A stretch of 37,785 bases of DNA from Roseinatronobacter bogoriensis DSM 18756. Lineage in GTDB: Bacteria > Pseudomonadota > Alphaproteobacteria > Rhodobacterales > Rhodobacteraceae. The position numbers were made by a program, and so were the translations under genes. The first letter of the stretch is position 1, and the number at the start of each line of letters is the position of its first letter. The notes below the pieces were generated by a model. It made no database searches, was not told where the DNA came from, and saw nothing but the letters and a program-made list of their open reading frames with translations. The stretch lies in assembly GCF_004366635.1 (NCBI RefSeq), contig NZ_SORN01000017.1, positions 1 through 37,785 of the forward strand, written 5' to 3'. Shown in pieces: positions 6,699 through 12,522 of this stretch.

Positions 6699-6992
6699 CT
6701 AGTCACTGGTTTCGACGATGATTTTCTTGCCGCGGGTGAACATGACGAAGAGGCCGAGGATCAGCGCGCCTGCGGCCCAGATCATGATCAGCATCATCGC
6801 GCCCAGGGCGGTGCCCACTTCTGCGCCTGCGCGTTCATATTCATTGGTCATGCCTTGCATGGACTGGCCCGCATCGCCTAGCCCGCTGATCAGGGCGAAG
6901 AGCATCAGGGCGTTGAAGCCAAGGAACAGCAGCAGGAAAAACCAGCCGATGATCCCGCGTTTGCGTTTTTCAACTCGGGTTACTGTTGGCAT
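6699..6992 (-). CDS. Putative two-TM membrane protein
   Basis: 97 aa. Two transmembrane helices, about 13-35 (GIIGWFFLLLFLGFNALMLFALI) and about 63-86 (ALGAMMLIMIWAAGALILGLFVMF), are joined by a polar Glu/Asp/Gln-containing loop. The N-terminus is KRKRG and the C-terminus RGKKI, consistent with both ends in the cytoplasm. SD GAAAGGG lies 7 nt before the ATG. It resembles a family of small membrane proteins found beside repressors in alphaproteobacterial prophages. A likely role is superinfection exclusion (inference). Confidence 0.75.
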   Translation of the reverse strand: MPTVTRVEKRKRGIIGWFFLLLFLGFNALMLFALISGLGDAGQSMQGMTNEYERAGAEVGTALGAMMLIMIWAAGALILGLFVMFTRGKKIIVETSD

Positions 6993-7007
6993 CGGACGGC
7001 CCTTTCT

Positions 7008-7328
7008 TCAGTCAATGAAGCCGTGCTGGCGCGCGGTTGCGGCAATGGCGCGGCAATGGGCGCGCCGGGCGCTGTCGGACATGTCGGATTGGGTGAATTC
7101 GACCAGGGCGATCTGGCCGGTCAGGCTGGAGGCAAAACCCATATCGGAGTGGTCCACATTGGCGTCGATATAGGCGTCGATCGCGTCATGGTCGAAGCTG
7201 AGATCGCAGAGCGTTTCAGAGCCCAGAAGCGTGCCAAGGTCGCTGGCGATGCGCGCGTTTTCCATGTTGAAGGCCTGTGCGGCCGGGGCCAAGGCGAGGC
7301 AGAATGCAAGTATGAAGGATTGTTTCAC
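7008..7328 (-). CDS. Putative secreted/periplasmic protein
   Basis: 106 aa with a GTG start at 7328. A classical signal peptide, MKQSFILAFCLALAPAAQA, ends in AQA before F20. The mature protein (~87 aa) is acidic and helical with two Cys that could pair in the periplasm. It lies 112 bp after the repressor and 15 bp before the membrane-protein gene, so the three form a cluster of an exported, a membrane and a lipid-anchored protein. No family recognised. The SD is weak. Confidence 0.7.
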   Translation of the reverse strand: MKQSFILAFCLALAPAAQAFNMENARIASDLGTLLGSETLCDLSFDHDAIDAYIDANVDHSDMGFASSLTGQIALVEFTQSDMSDSARRAHCRAIAATARQHGFID

Positions 7329-7440
7329 AGAGATTCACTTTCGTTTAACGGGTTGGAATTGACTTCATGAAGGGGTGGCATGTAACGTGAACATTTTAAG
7401 AACTAGGGTGTTTGCATGCTGGAAGAGTTCAGGAAAATCC

Positions 7441-7791
7441 TCATGGAACTGGATGACGCTCATTTTCAGAGTCTGCGTCACGCTCTAGCAAATTCTCTGC
7501 GCGAACAAGGCGCGCCATATCGAGCCAGCCGCGCTGGCGATCTGGCGGAAGGGCGCGGAACGCCTCGATCAAAGCCAGCTCCTGAGGGGCGCGATCGTCG
7601 TCAAACAGATCACTCAGCTTGACGCCAAGAGCAGATGCGATTTGCTGGAAGACGCGGATTGTCGTGCCGTCATTATACTTTTCTATTTTCGAAATGTGCG
7701 ACTGCTGCAGCCCGGCCATATCAGCTAGCTGTTGTTGCGTAAGGCGGCGCTCACGCCGCAATTTCGCTACGATATTCTTGTGTTTTCCCAT
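7441..7791 (-). CDS. XRE-family prophage repressor
   Basis: 116 aa from ATG at 7791 (MGKHKNIVAKLRRERRLTQQ). A Cro/C1-type HTH spans about residues 7-60 (LTQQQLADMAGLQQSHISKI). The C-terminal part (LFDDDRAPQELALIEAFRAL) is a short helical tail. There is no S24/LexA-like autocleavage domain, so induction cannot follow the lambda CI self-cleavage route unless another factor acts. It is divergent from the Cro-like gene and sits between the matched operators, which makes it the immunity repressor. TATAAT lies only 3 nt before the ATG and no SD is visible, so its mRNA may be leaderless. Confidence 0.85.
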   Translation of the reverse strand: MGKHKNIVAKLRRERRLTQQQLADMAGLQQSHISKIEKYNDGTTIRVFQQIASALGVKLSDLFDDDRAPQELALIEAFRALPPDRQRGWLDMARLVRAENLLERDADSENERHPVP

Positions 7792-7794
7792 GAA

Positions 7795-7800
7795 ATTATA
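7795..7800 (-). promoter_or_regulatory. -10 box of the repressor promoter
   Basis: On the minus strand a perfect TATAAT lies 3 nt upstream of the repressor ATG (7791). A TTGTCA at 7827-7822 is the nearest -35 candidate, but the 21-bp spacing is long, so only the -10 is assigned. Transcription would start at or close to the AUG, like lambda PRM. Confidence 0.55.
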
Positions 7801-7850
7801 ATGCCTTACGCGCGCTTTTAATGACAAATAACCTGTGGGAATAATCATGC

Positions 7851-7879
7851 TTGACAGGAATATTCCTGTCAGTCATATT
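7851..7879 (+). promoter_or_regulatory. PR promoter with operator OR (20-bp perfect palindrome)
   Basis: TTGACA (7851-7856), a 17-bp spacer and CATATT (7874-7879). The palindrome TGACAGGAATATTCCTGTCA (7852-7871) runs from the -35 into the spacer. The first 18 bases are identical to PL. A degenerate site, TGTGGGAATAATCA (about 7834-7847), lies just upstream. The expected start (~7886) coincides with the ATG of the Cro-like gene. Confidence 0.85.
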
Positions 7880-7885
7880 TTGCCC

Positions 7886-8119
7886 ATGATGACACTTCAT
7901 GAATATCTGAAAAGCAACGCGATCCGCCAAATGGATTTTGCTCCGCGCATTGGCGTCACGCAGGGGACGGTTTCGCGTTTCTGCACCGGGCGCGCGGTCC
8001 CCGATATCATTACGGCGGCGAAAATTCAGAAAGAGACCGATGGTGCCGTTCCGATGGCCGTATGGGCCCCGGAGGAATACCGGCTGGGCGCGCAGACCCC
8101 GCAAAAAGGAGTTGTGTGA
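7886..8119 (+). CDS. Cro-like HTH regulator
   Basis: 77 aa (MMTLHEYLKSNAIRQMDFAP...). The HTH covers about residues 5-45: FAPRIGVTQGTVSRFCTG, with the recognition helix around TQGTVSRF. The C-terminal part has AVWAPEEYRLG, common in small YdaS/Cro-type regulators. Two ATGs stand at 7886 and 7889. No SD precedes them, and the predicted start site falls on them, so translation is likely leaderless. It is the first gene under PR, opposite the repressor, the classical Cro position. YdaS-like would be an alternative family label. Confidence 0.8.
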   Translation: MMTLHEYLKSNAIRQMDFAPRIGVTQGTVSRFCTGRAVPDIITAAKIQKETDGAVPMAVWAPEEYRLGAQTPQKGVV

Positions 8120-8286
8120 TGGCATCTGTGACCGCTGATCTGGTCCCGATGGTCGCGCCGCGCGCTGTGCGTGTTGCTCAGCCATCTGATTCGCCTGCGG
8201 TGCCCTGCGCGCGGGATGTCACCTGTGATCTGGTGCCGTTTGCGCCCGCGCGCGCAATCAGGGTTTGTGATCGGGGAGGGCGATGA
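8119..8286 (+). CDS. Small early protein (55 aa), unknown
   Basis: Begins MASVTADLVPMVAPRAVRVA and overlaps the Cro-like stop by 1 nt; AAGGAG lies 9 nt upstream. It has an internal imperfect repeat (TADLVPMVAPRAVRV / TCDLVPFAPARAIRV), which suggests it grew by duplication. The DNA around its start (8113-8133) recurs exactly at 8621-8641. It could be a truncated copy or leader of the 8627 gene. No family recognised. Confidence 0.5.
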   Translation: MASVTADLVPMVAPRAVRVAQPSDSPAVPCARDVTCDLVPFAPARAIRVCDRGGR

Positions 8287-8560
8287 CAATGCCCTGTGCG
8301 TCGAGCCAGCCCTTCATCCGCCCTGCGGCCGGAATGCAATCCACCAGCCGCAAGGCCATTGCGGCGTTGAGATTGAATGTGTGTGTCGCGCCGTCGGCAT
8401 CGGTCAGGCGTAAGACAATGCCGTCGGACATGCCTTGCACGGCAAGGCCGGTCGCAAGCGGTGCATCCGAGATTTCGGCTTTTGTCGCGGCGCTGGGTGA
8501 TGTGGTGGCCAATGTGTCTTGCCAGCGTCTGAACTGCGCTGTGGTGAATGTTCCGGGCAT
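8258..8560 (-). CDS. Opposite-strand small protein in the right early region
   Basis: 100 aa (MPGTFTTAQFRRWQDTLATT...). The minus strand is preferred over the plus reading because the protein has natural composition (GIVLRLTDADGATHTFNLNAAMALRLVDCI), with clear strand-helix alternation, and AAAGG stands 9 nt before the ATG; the plus-strand alternative is Ser/Cys/Met-rich and shapeless. It is the only minus-strand gene to the right of PR, so it may have its own promoter and act in the lysogen. Its 3' end overlaps the 55-aa gene by 29 bp. Family unknown. Confidence 0.6.
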   Translation of the reverse strand: MPGTFTTAQFRRWQDTLATTSPSAATKAEISDAPLATGLAVQGMSDGIVLRLTDADGATHTFNLNAAMALRLVDCIPAAGRMKGWLDAQGIVIALPDHKP

Positions 8561-8626
8561 GGGTCGCGCCTTTGTCCGATGGGTGATGAGCGATTCTGGC
8601 GTGTTTTATGGCAAAGGATCTGTGTG

Positions 8627-8971
8627 ATGGCATCTGTGACCTCTTTTTCTGCATCTGGTAAGAAATGTCGCACGGTTTCGCGGCCTGTGTCGTCCGGCAA
8701 TGTTGCCGGTGTGTTCGCCGGAGCGCTTCCGGTTAAAAATAAGCGTGCCGCGTTGGACCCTCACGGGATGCATCGTGAGTTTCCCGATATCTGGGCTGAA
8801 TACCTGCATAAATATTACGGCGGTCGGCGCGGGCGCATTATTGAAGAGTTCGGTGTGGATGACCGCACGGCACGGGCTTGGTTGTCGAAGCTGAATAAAC
8901 CAAGTGGCCCGAAAGTTGCGCTGGCTGCTGCGCGACATCCTGAGTTTTTTGCCGCGATTGAGGCCGCGTGA
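8627..8971 (+). CDS. HTH-containing early protein, unknown
   Basis: 114 aa with AAAGGA upstream of ATG 8627. After a Ser-rich leader (about 1-40) there is a compact helical domain with HREFPDIWAEYLHKYYGGRR, then IIEEFGVDDRTARAWLSKLN, which reads as a helix-turn-helix (IIEEFGVDDRTARAWL about residues 70-85). Probable DNA-binding protein acting early in the lytic cycle; it could assist replication or regulation. Its start region is an exact copy of that of the 55-aa gene. It overlaps the next gene by 1 nt. Confidence 0.65.
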   Translation: MASVTSFSASGKKCRTVSRPVSSGNVAGVFAGALPVKNKRAALDPHGMHREFPDIWAEYLHKYYGGRRGRIIEEFGVDDRTARAWLSKLNKPSGPKVALAAARHPEFFAAIEAA

Positions 8972-9900
8972 TGCGGGCCGGGGATGCGCGCGCGGCGTTG
9001 CAGGATGCGGTGGCGCGGCAGTCTGCGGGCCTGACGCTGGTTGCGCGCCTGGAGAGTTTGGCCGGCGCGCTGGAAGAAAGCGGCTTTGGCGTGGATCTGG
9101 ATATTGACCTTTTGTCGGTCGGTCGCGCGTCTGTGCTGATGCAGGTCGAGATTCCGGCGGGGTTGGCGGATGCAGCGCCGGGTGTCGAGGTCGCGGCGGA
9201 GCGGGTGCCAGCGGCGGTGAAGCCTGCGCAGAGGGCCAAGGTCAAGGGGCGTGCCGCGGGGCGTGGTCCGCGCTGGTCAGAGGCAGATAAGGCGCAGCTG
9301 GTCGAGATGGTGGCGCGCGGGGTTGCGCCTGTCGAGATTGCACGGCGGTTGGGTCGGCCTTTGCCCGGCACGCGCAAGATGATCAGCAATCTGACTGCCA
9401 AGGGGCCAAATTCGCGGCGCAAGGGGGGCGAGGTTGCGGTGGAAGCCGCTGCGCCTGTCGTCAGGCCTGAACCTGTGGCGGAATCAGAGCCTGCGCCGGT
9501 GCCGCCTGCTGCCCCGCCTATTGTCGGGGTGGTGGTTTCTGCTGCGGATGTGGTGGAAGCTGCGCCAAAGCCGGAGGCTGGGGCGGGTTCGGGTCGCGTT
9601 TCTGCGCAGTCCCCGATCGAGGGTATGGATGCGGGCGATGTGACGGCTGCCATGTTCAAGGCGCATTTGCTGTGGCTGTATGGCGGCGCACTCGATCGGG
9701 ACCAGCTGGCCTGTGATCTGGAACTGGTCGAGTTGCTGCTGACGACCGGGTCGGCGCAGGCTGTGGCGCAGGAATTCGACTGGCCAAAGGAGCAAGTGAT
9801 TGCCCGTTGGGGCGCATTGCGCCACGGGCTGCCTGTCACACTGGATTTGCAAGCGCGCCTGCATGGCGCGTTGCGCGCCCTGTCTGCGAGGGCGGCATGA
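8971..9900 (+). CDS. Putative DNA-binding protein with Myb/SANT-like HTH
   Basis: 309 aa. An N-terminal helical segment (about 1-60) is followed by a basic linker, then RWSEADKAQLVEMVARGVAP followed by VEIARRLGRPLPGTRKMI (about 103-143), a Myb/GcrA-like HTH. A long Ala/Pro/Val/Glu-rich linker (about 155-215) leads to a second folded region, about 225-300, with ELVELLLTTGSAQAVAQEFD and PKEQVIARWGALRHG, again HTH-like. ATG at 8971 is chosen, overlapping the previous stop as TGATG; GTG at 8968 is possible. Two DNA-binding domains joined by a flexible linker suggest an architectural or regulatory factor. No named family. Confidence 0.65.
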   Translation: MRAGDARAALQDAVARQSAGLTLVARLESLAGALEESGFGVDLDIDLLSVGRASVLMQVEIPAGLADAAPGVEVAAERVPAAVKPAQRAKVKGRAAGRGPRWSEADKAQLVEMVARGVAPVEIARRLGRPLPGTRKMISNLTAKGPNSRRKGGEVAVEAAAPVVRPEPVAESEPAPVPPAAPPIVGVVVSAADVVEAAPKPEAGAGSGRVSAQSPIEGMDAGDVTAAMFKAHLLWLYGGALDRDQLACDLELVELLLTTGSAQAVAQEFDWPKEQVIARWGALRHGLPVTLDLQARLHGALRALSARAA

Positions 9901-10436
9901 ACAACAGCGCGCAGTCATCGTCTATGGCGACCATCACAACACACCCTCAGTCGGGCGGTGATTGCGTGCGCGTTGCCCCACAGCCGGAAACCGGGACACG
10001 TAAGGCTGTGGGGAGAGTTTCGAATACCCGCGTGAGTTCCCTCCTCCCAAGTTGCGCGGGCCAAGCTGGCGGGGTGGCCGCATCACTGCCCCGTCAGCGC
10101 CAAGTCACCCCTGCCGCAGGGGCCGCGATTGCGGATAGTGCGGCATCTTCCTGTTGGAACTGCCCCGGCTGGTTTTCTAACCTGCCAGTCGGGGACTTTT
10201 TCAAGCCGCTTTCCTGCCTGCGCCTGATGGGTGCAGCCATGAGCGCGGCGGGGTTGCGCCCGTCACTGGCGCGGAAATTGTCGGCTGGTGCACCAGTCCG
10301 AACGCCCGCGAAAATGCGCAAAGACTTTGCCAGTCCCGCGCTCGACCTGTGCACTGCTCTGCACGCCACCTGGCGGGGTTTCGGCCCTGCCGTTTTTTCT
10401 GCAATCGCTGTGAGTGGGGTGCGTGATGACGCCTGA
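9897..10436 (+). CDS. Hypothetical protein (179 aa), doubtful
   Basis: ATG at 9897 overlaps the preceding stop as ATGA, and the frame is open for 540 bp up to the start of the next gene (11-nt overlap), which favours a real gene. Against it, the first 85 residues are low in structure, Ser/Thr/Gly-rich and use less biased codons than the neighbours. The middle, SCWNCPGWFSNLPVGDFFKP, and the end (RKDFASPALDLCTALHATWR) are more protein-like. If it is not translated, this is the longest gene-free stretch of the right early region. Confidence 0.45.
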   Translation: MNNSAQSSSMATITTHPQSGGDCVRVAPQPETGTRKAVGRVSNTRVSSLLPSCAGQAGGVAASLPRQRQVTPAAGAAIADSAASSCWNCPGWFSNLPVGDFFKPLSCLRLMGAAMSAAGLRPSLARKLSAGAPVRTPAKMRKDFASPALDLCTALHATWRGFGPAVFSAIAVSGVRDDA

Positions 10437-10623
10437 GCGGTTAGAGGTTTTGCGGCGTCATTGCGCCTCGATCACCAGTCTGGAAGAGTTGGACGGGTTC
10501 CGCGACGGGCTGCGCGCATCGCGCGAGTATGAGGGCGCGATTGTGGGCCTGTGCATCGCGCGGGAAAAGGCGTTGTTTCGCCGCGAGCCGGTGAGGCCCT
10601 TGCGAAAGCGGGGTGGGGCATGA
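10426..10623 (+). CDS. Small helical protein, unknown
   Basis: 65 aa from ATG 10426 (MTPERLEVLRRHCASITSLE...). It is helical with charged ends. It overlaps the next gene by 4 nt (ATGA at 10620-10623), showing coupled translation. No family recognised. Confidence 0.6.
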   Translation: MTPERLEVLRRHCASITSLEELDGFRDGLRASREYEGAIVGLCIAREKALFRREPVRPLRKRGGA

Positions 10624-10958
10624 GCGTGGTGTTGCGCTTGCGGTCCGAGGATGATCTGCGCGCGGCGATGGCGGCGGATGCCCGCGCGATCGAGGCGGCG
10701 ACCGCGCATTGGCGCGAGGATGTTGGTGTCGGGCGCAAGCCTGCGAATATCGGGAAATTTCATGCCGGGTCTGCGACGGGCAGGCTGCTGGGCCAGATGG
10801 CGCCGGGGGTCTGGTATTGTTCGACCCGCGCGGGCGAGATTTTGGGCGTGCCCTCGATGCGGGCGGCGGATGTGTTGCGCCAGCTGGCGCGCGCGGGCCA
10901 TGTGGCGCGGCGCGACTGCCCCGAGCTGGGCCGTCCTGTTTATGCGAGGGATGCATGA
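10620..10958 (+). CDS. Putative winged-helix-like protein
   Basis: 112 aa. Residues about 60-112 (VWYCSTRAGEILGVPSMRAADVLRQLARAGHVARRDCPELGRPVYARD) read as a winged helix: a helix, a turn, a recognition helix (MRAADVLRQLARAG) and a hairpin ending in PVYARD. The N-terminal half is helical and charged. Joined by 4-nt overlaps on both sides. Likely a small DNA-binding regulator; the assignment rests on pattern only. Confidence 0.6.
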   Translation: MSVVLRLRSEDDLRAAMAADARAIEAATAHWREDVGVGRKPANIGKFHAGSATGRLLGQMAPGVWYCSTRAGEILGVPSMRAADVLRQLARAGHVARRDCPELGRPVYARDA

Positions 10959-11461
10959 TGCCGGTCGCGGCTGTGATGTCGCGGGTGCGCGACTTGCCTG
11001 CATCGCCGCTGGTGCATTGGGGGGCAACGCCTGCGCATGTGGCGCGGTTCTGCCGGGGGCGTCTGGCCTATCTGGCCAGCCCCGTGACCACGCGCGCCGC
11101 GACCGAGGCCGCGCAGGGCGATGCGGGCTGGTATATTCTGGAGCGCTTGGCGCTGGAATGCGCGCTGGACATGGATGCGCTGGCGCAGGCCGGTGTCAGC
11201 GCTGTCAGCCCTGTGGCGCAGGCCCTGAGCATGATCCGCGCGCGCGGGCGCAGCGATATTCTGCATGGGCCGATGGGGCTGTTGGATCGGGATGGCTGGA
11301 TGCGCTGGGGCGCGCCGCTGTTGCGCGTCTCAAGCGCAGTGGTGGTCGCGGATCGCCCTGGCTGGGCAGAGTCGCGCGGGGTCGCGGCCGAGGTCGATTA
11401 TGCGCTGTCGGTCAACATGATGGTGTTTTTTGCGCCCGCGCGGCCAGAGGCTTTGGGCTGA
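10955..11461 (+). CDS. DUF1937-like protein
   Basis: 168 aa. The pattern YLASPVTTRAATEAAQGD near the N-terminus and VVVADRPGWAESRGVAAEVD near the C-terminus matches the DUF1937 group, related in fold to nucleoside 2-deoxyribosyltransferases (YLASPY... and ...LPGWxxSxGxxxE). In between, LSMIRARGRSDILHGPMGLLDRDG is conserved-looking. It may act on nucleotides or ADP-ribose-like substrates, but the reaction is unknown. The start overlaps the previous gene (ATGATG); the second ATG at 10958 is equally possible. Confidence 0.65.
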   Translation: MMPVAAVMSRVRDLPASPLVHWGATPAHVARFCRGRLAYLASPVTTRAATEAAQGDAGWYILERLALECALDMDALAQAGVSAVSPVAQALSMIRARGRSDILHGPMGLLDRDGWMRWGAPLLRVSSAVVVADRPGWAESRGVAAEVDYALSVNMMVFFAPARPEALG

Positions 11462-11503
11462 TGGCGTGGCGGCAGGTTGGCGCGGTTCTGAGAGGGGAAT
11501 GTG

Positions 11504-11908
11504 ATGGGCGATGTGAGACATGCGGAGGCATTCTCCACCTATGTCGAAAATCGGAAATTGGCCGAGGATCTGGCTGTGTTGCTGACAGTGACTCCGCGCG
11601 AGATATCGGTGCCGTTCTGTGTGGCGGTGCTGGACCATCTGGGCACGGGGATGCCAGTGGCCGAGAGCGCCTTTCGTGATCTGCGCGAGGATGCCGGATT
11701 CTGGGCCGCGACTGCGGGCCCGCATGAATTGCGCGAATATCTGGGCGCGGCCTGCCGCGAAATCGCGCGCAATGGCACGGGCGCAAATATGGCGCTGGGG
11801 GCGCGCAAGCGGTTGCTGCTGGATTTGTGGCAATCCCTGCCAGAGGCCGACCGGCGCAAGTTTCTGGGCCGTGTGGACCCCAAGGGCGTGTTTCGGGGGG
11901 CTGCGTGA
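11504..11908 (+). CDS. Helical phage protein, unknown
   Basis: 134 aa with AGAGGGG 6 nt before ATG 11504 (a GTG at 11501 is less likely). The protein is all-helical (EAFSTYVENRKLAEDLAVLL...ARKRLLLDLWQSLPEADRRK). The 42-bp gap before it is the first non-overlap in this stretch. Its stop overlaps the next start by 1 nt. No family recognised. Confidence 0.6.
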   Translation: MGDVRHAEAFSTYVENRKLAEDLAVLLTVTPREISVPFCVAVLDHLGTGMPVAESAFRDLREDAGFWAATAGPHELREYLGAACREIARNGTGANMALGARKRLLLDLWQSLPEADRRKFLGRVDPKGVFRGAA

Positions 11909-12522
11909 TGGTGGACAGACCGATCATATTCAGCGCGCCGATGGTGCGGGCGCTTCTCGACGGGCGCAAGACGCAGACGCGGCGCAAGCTGCCTGTGCCG
12001 CCCCCGTTTGATTCACAAGACGATATTGATGCGCCGGTCGCAGCGGGCTTTATCGAACCGAAATATCGGCGCGGCGACCGCCTCTATGTGCGCGAGGCTT
12101 GGGCCGCTCTGGACGCCTGCACACACAACGATCCGGGGGCTCAGGCGCTGGCAGATCGCGGTTTCTATCGCGCCGACCATACGGTTGACTGCGGAGACGT
12201 TTCGCGCTGGCGTCCATCCATCCACATGCCCCGCTGGGCGTCCCGCCTGACGCTGACCGTGACGGACGTGCGCGTGCAGCGGTTGCAGGACATCAGCGAG
12301 GCGGATGCGGTGGCGGAAGGTATCGAAGGCGATCCCGTAAATGCATGGCGCTGCTATCAACCCGAGCCAAAAGGGCAGACGCATTGGGCGTGCCCGCGCG
12401 AGAGCTTCCGCACCCTCTGGAACAGCCTGCACGGCCCTGACGCTTGGGACGCGAACCCTTGGGTCTGCGCGCTGAGTTTCACTGTCCATCGCGGCAATAT
12501 CGACCAGATGGGTGAGGCATGA
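11908..12522 (+). CDS. ASCH-type phage protein
   Basis: 204 aa. IIFSAPMVRALLDGRKTQTR is the hallmark of a large phage family often labelled morphogenetic or ASCH-domain protein. The rest fits too: YRRGDRLYVREAW (about 49-61), HMPRWASRLTLTVTDVRVQR (about 100), then EADAVAEGI and FRTLWNSLHGPDAWDANPWV. ASCH folds resemble RNA-binding PUA domains, so RNA or modified-base binding is plausible; the actual role is unknown. ATG 11908 overlaps the previous stop; the stop overlaps the helicase start as ATGA. Confidence 0.8.
   Translation: MVDRPIIFSAPMVRALLDGRKTQTRRKLPVPPPFDSQDDIDAPVAAGFIEPKYRRGDRLYVREAWAALDACTHNDPGAQALADRGFYRADHTVDCGDVSRWRPSIHMPRWASRLTLTVTDVRVQRLQDISEADAVAEGIEGDPVNAWRCYQPEPKGQTHWACPRESFRTLWNSLHGPDAWDANPWVCALSFTVHRGNIDQMGEA

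Larger units (their letters stand above)
8113..8641. repeat. 508-bp unit flanked by 21-bp direct repeats
   Basis: Positions 8113-8133 and 8621-8641 are identical over 21 bases; each copy is preceded by an AAAGGA-like SD and contains the ATG of a gene beginning MASVT. The space between holds the rest of the 55-aa gene and an opposing gene (8258-8560). Confidence 0.85.

Noticed and set aside
7416..7622. 68-aa plus-strand frame opposite the repressor
   Set aside because: Antisense of the well-supported XRE repressor; low-complexity charged composition.
8283..8627. 114-aa plus-strand frame opposite the lone minus-strand gene
   Set aside because: Ser/Met/Cys-rich and shapeless; the minus reading is far more protein-like.
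10651..11679. 342-aa plus-strand frame spanning three small genes
   Set aside because: Gly/Arg/Cys-rich reading in another phase of three overlapping genes that have proper starts and coupling.
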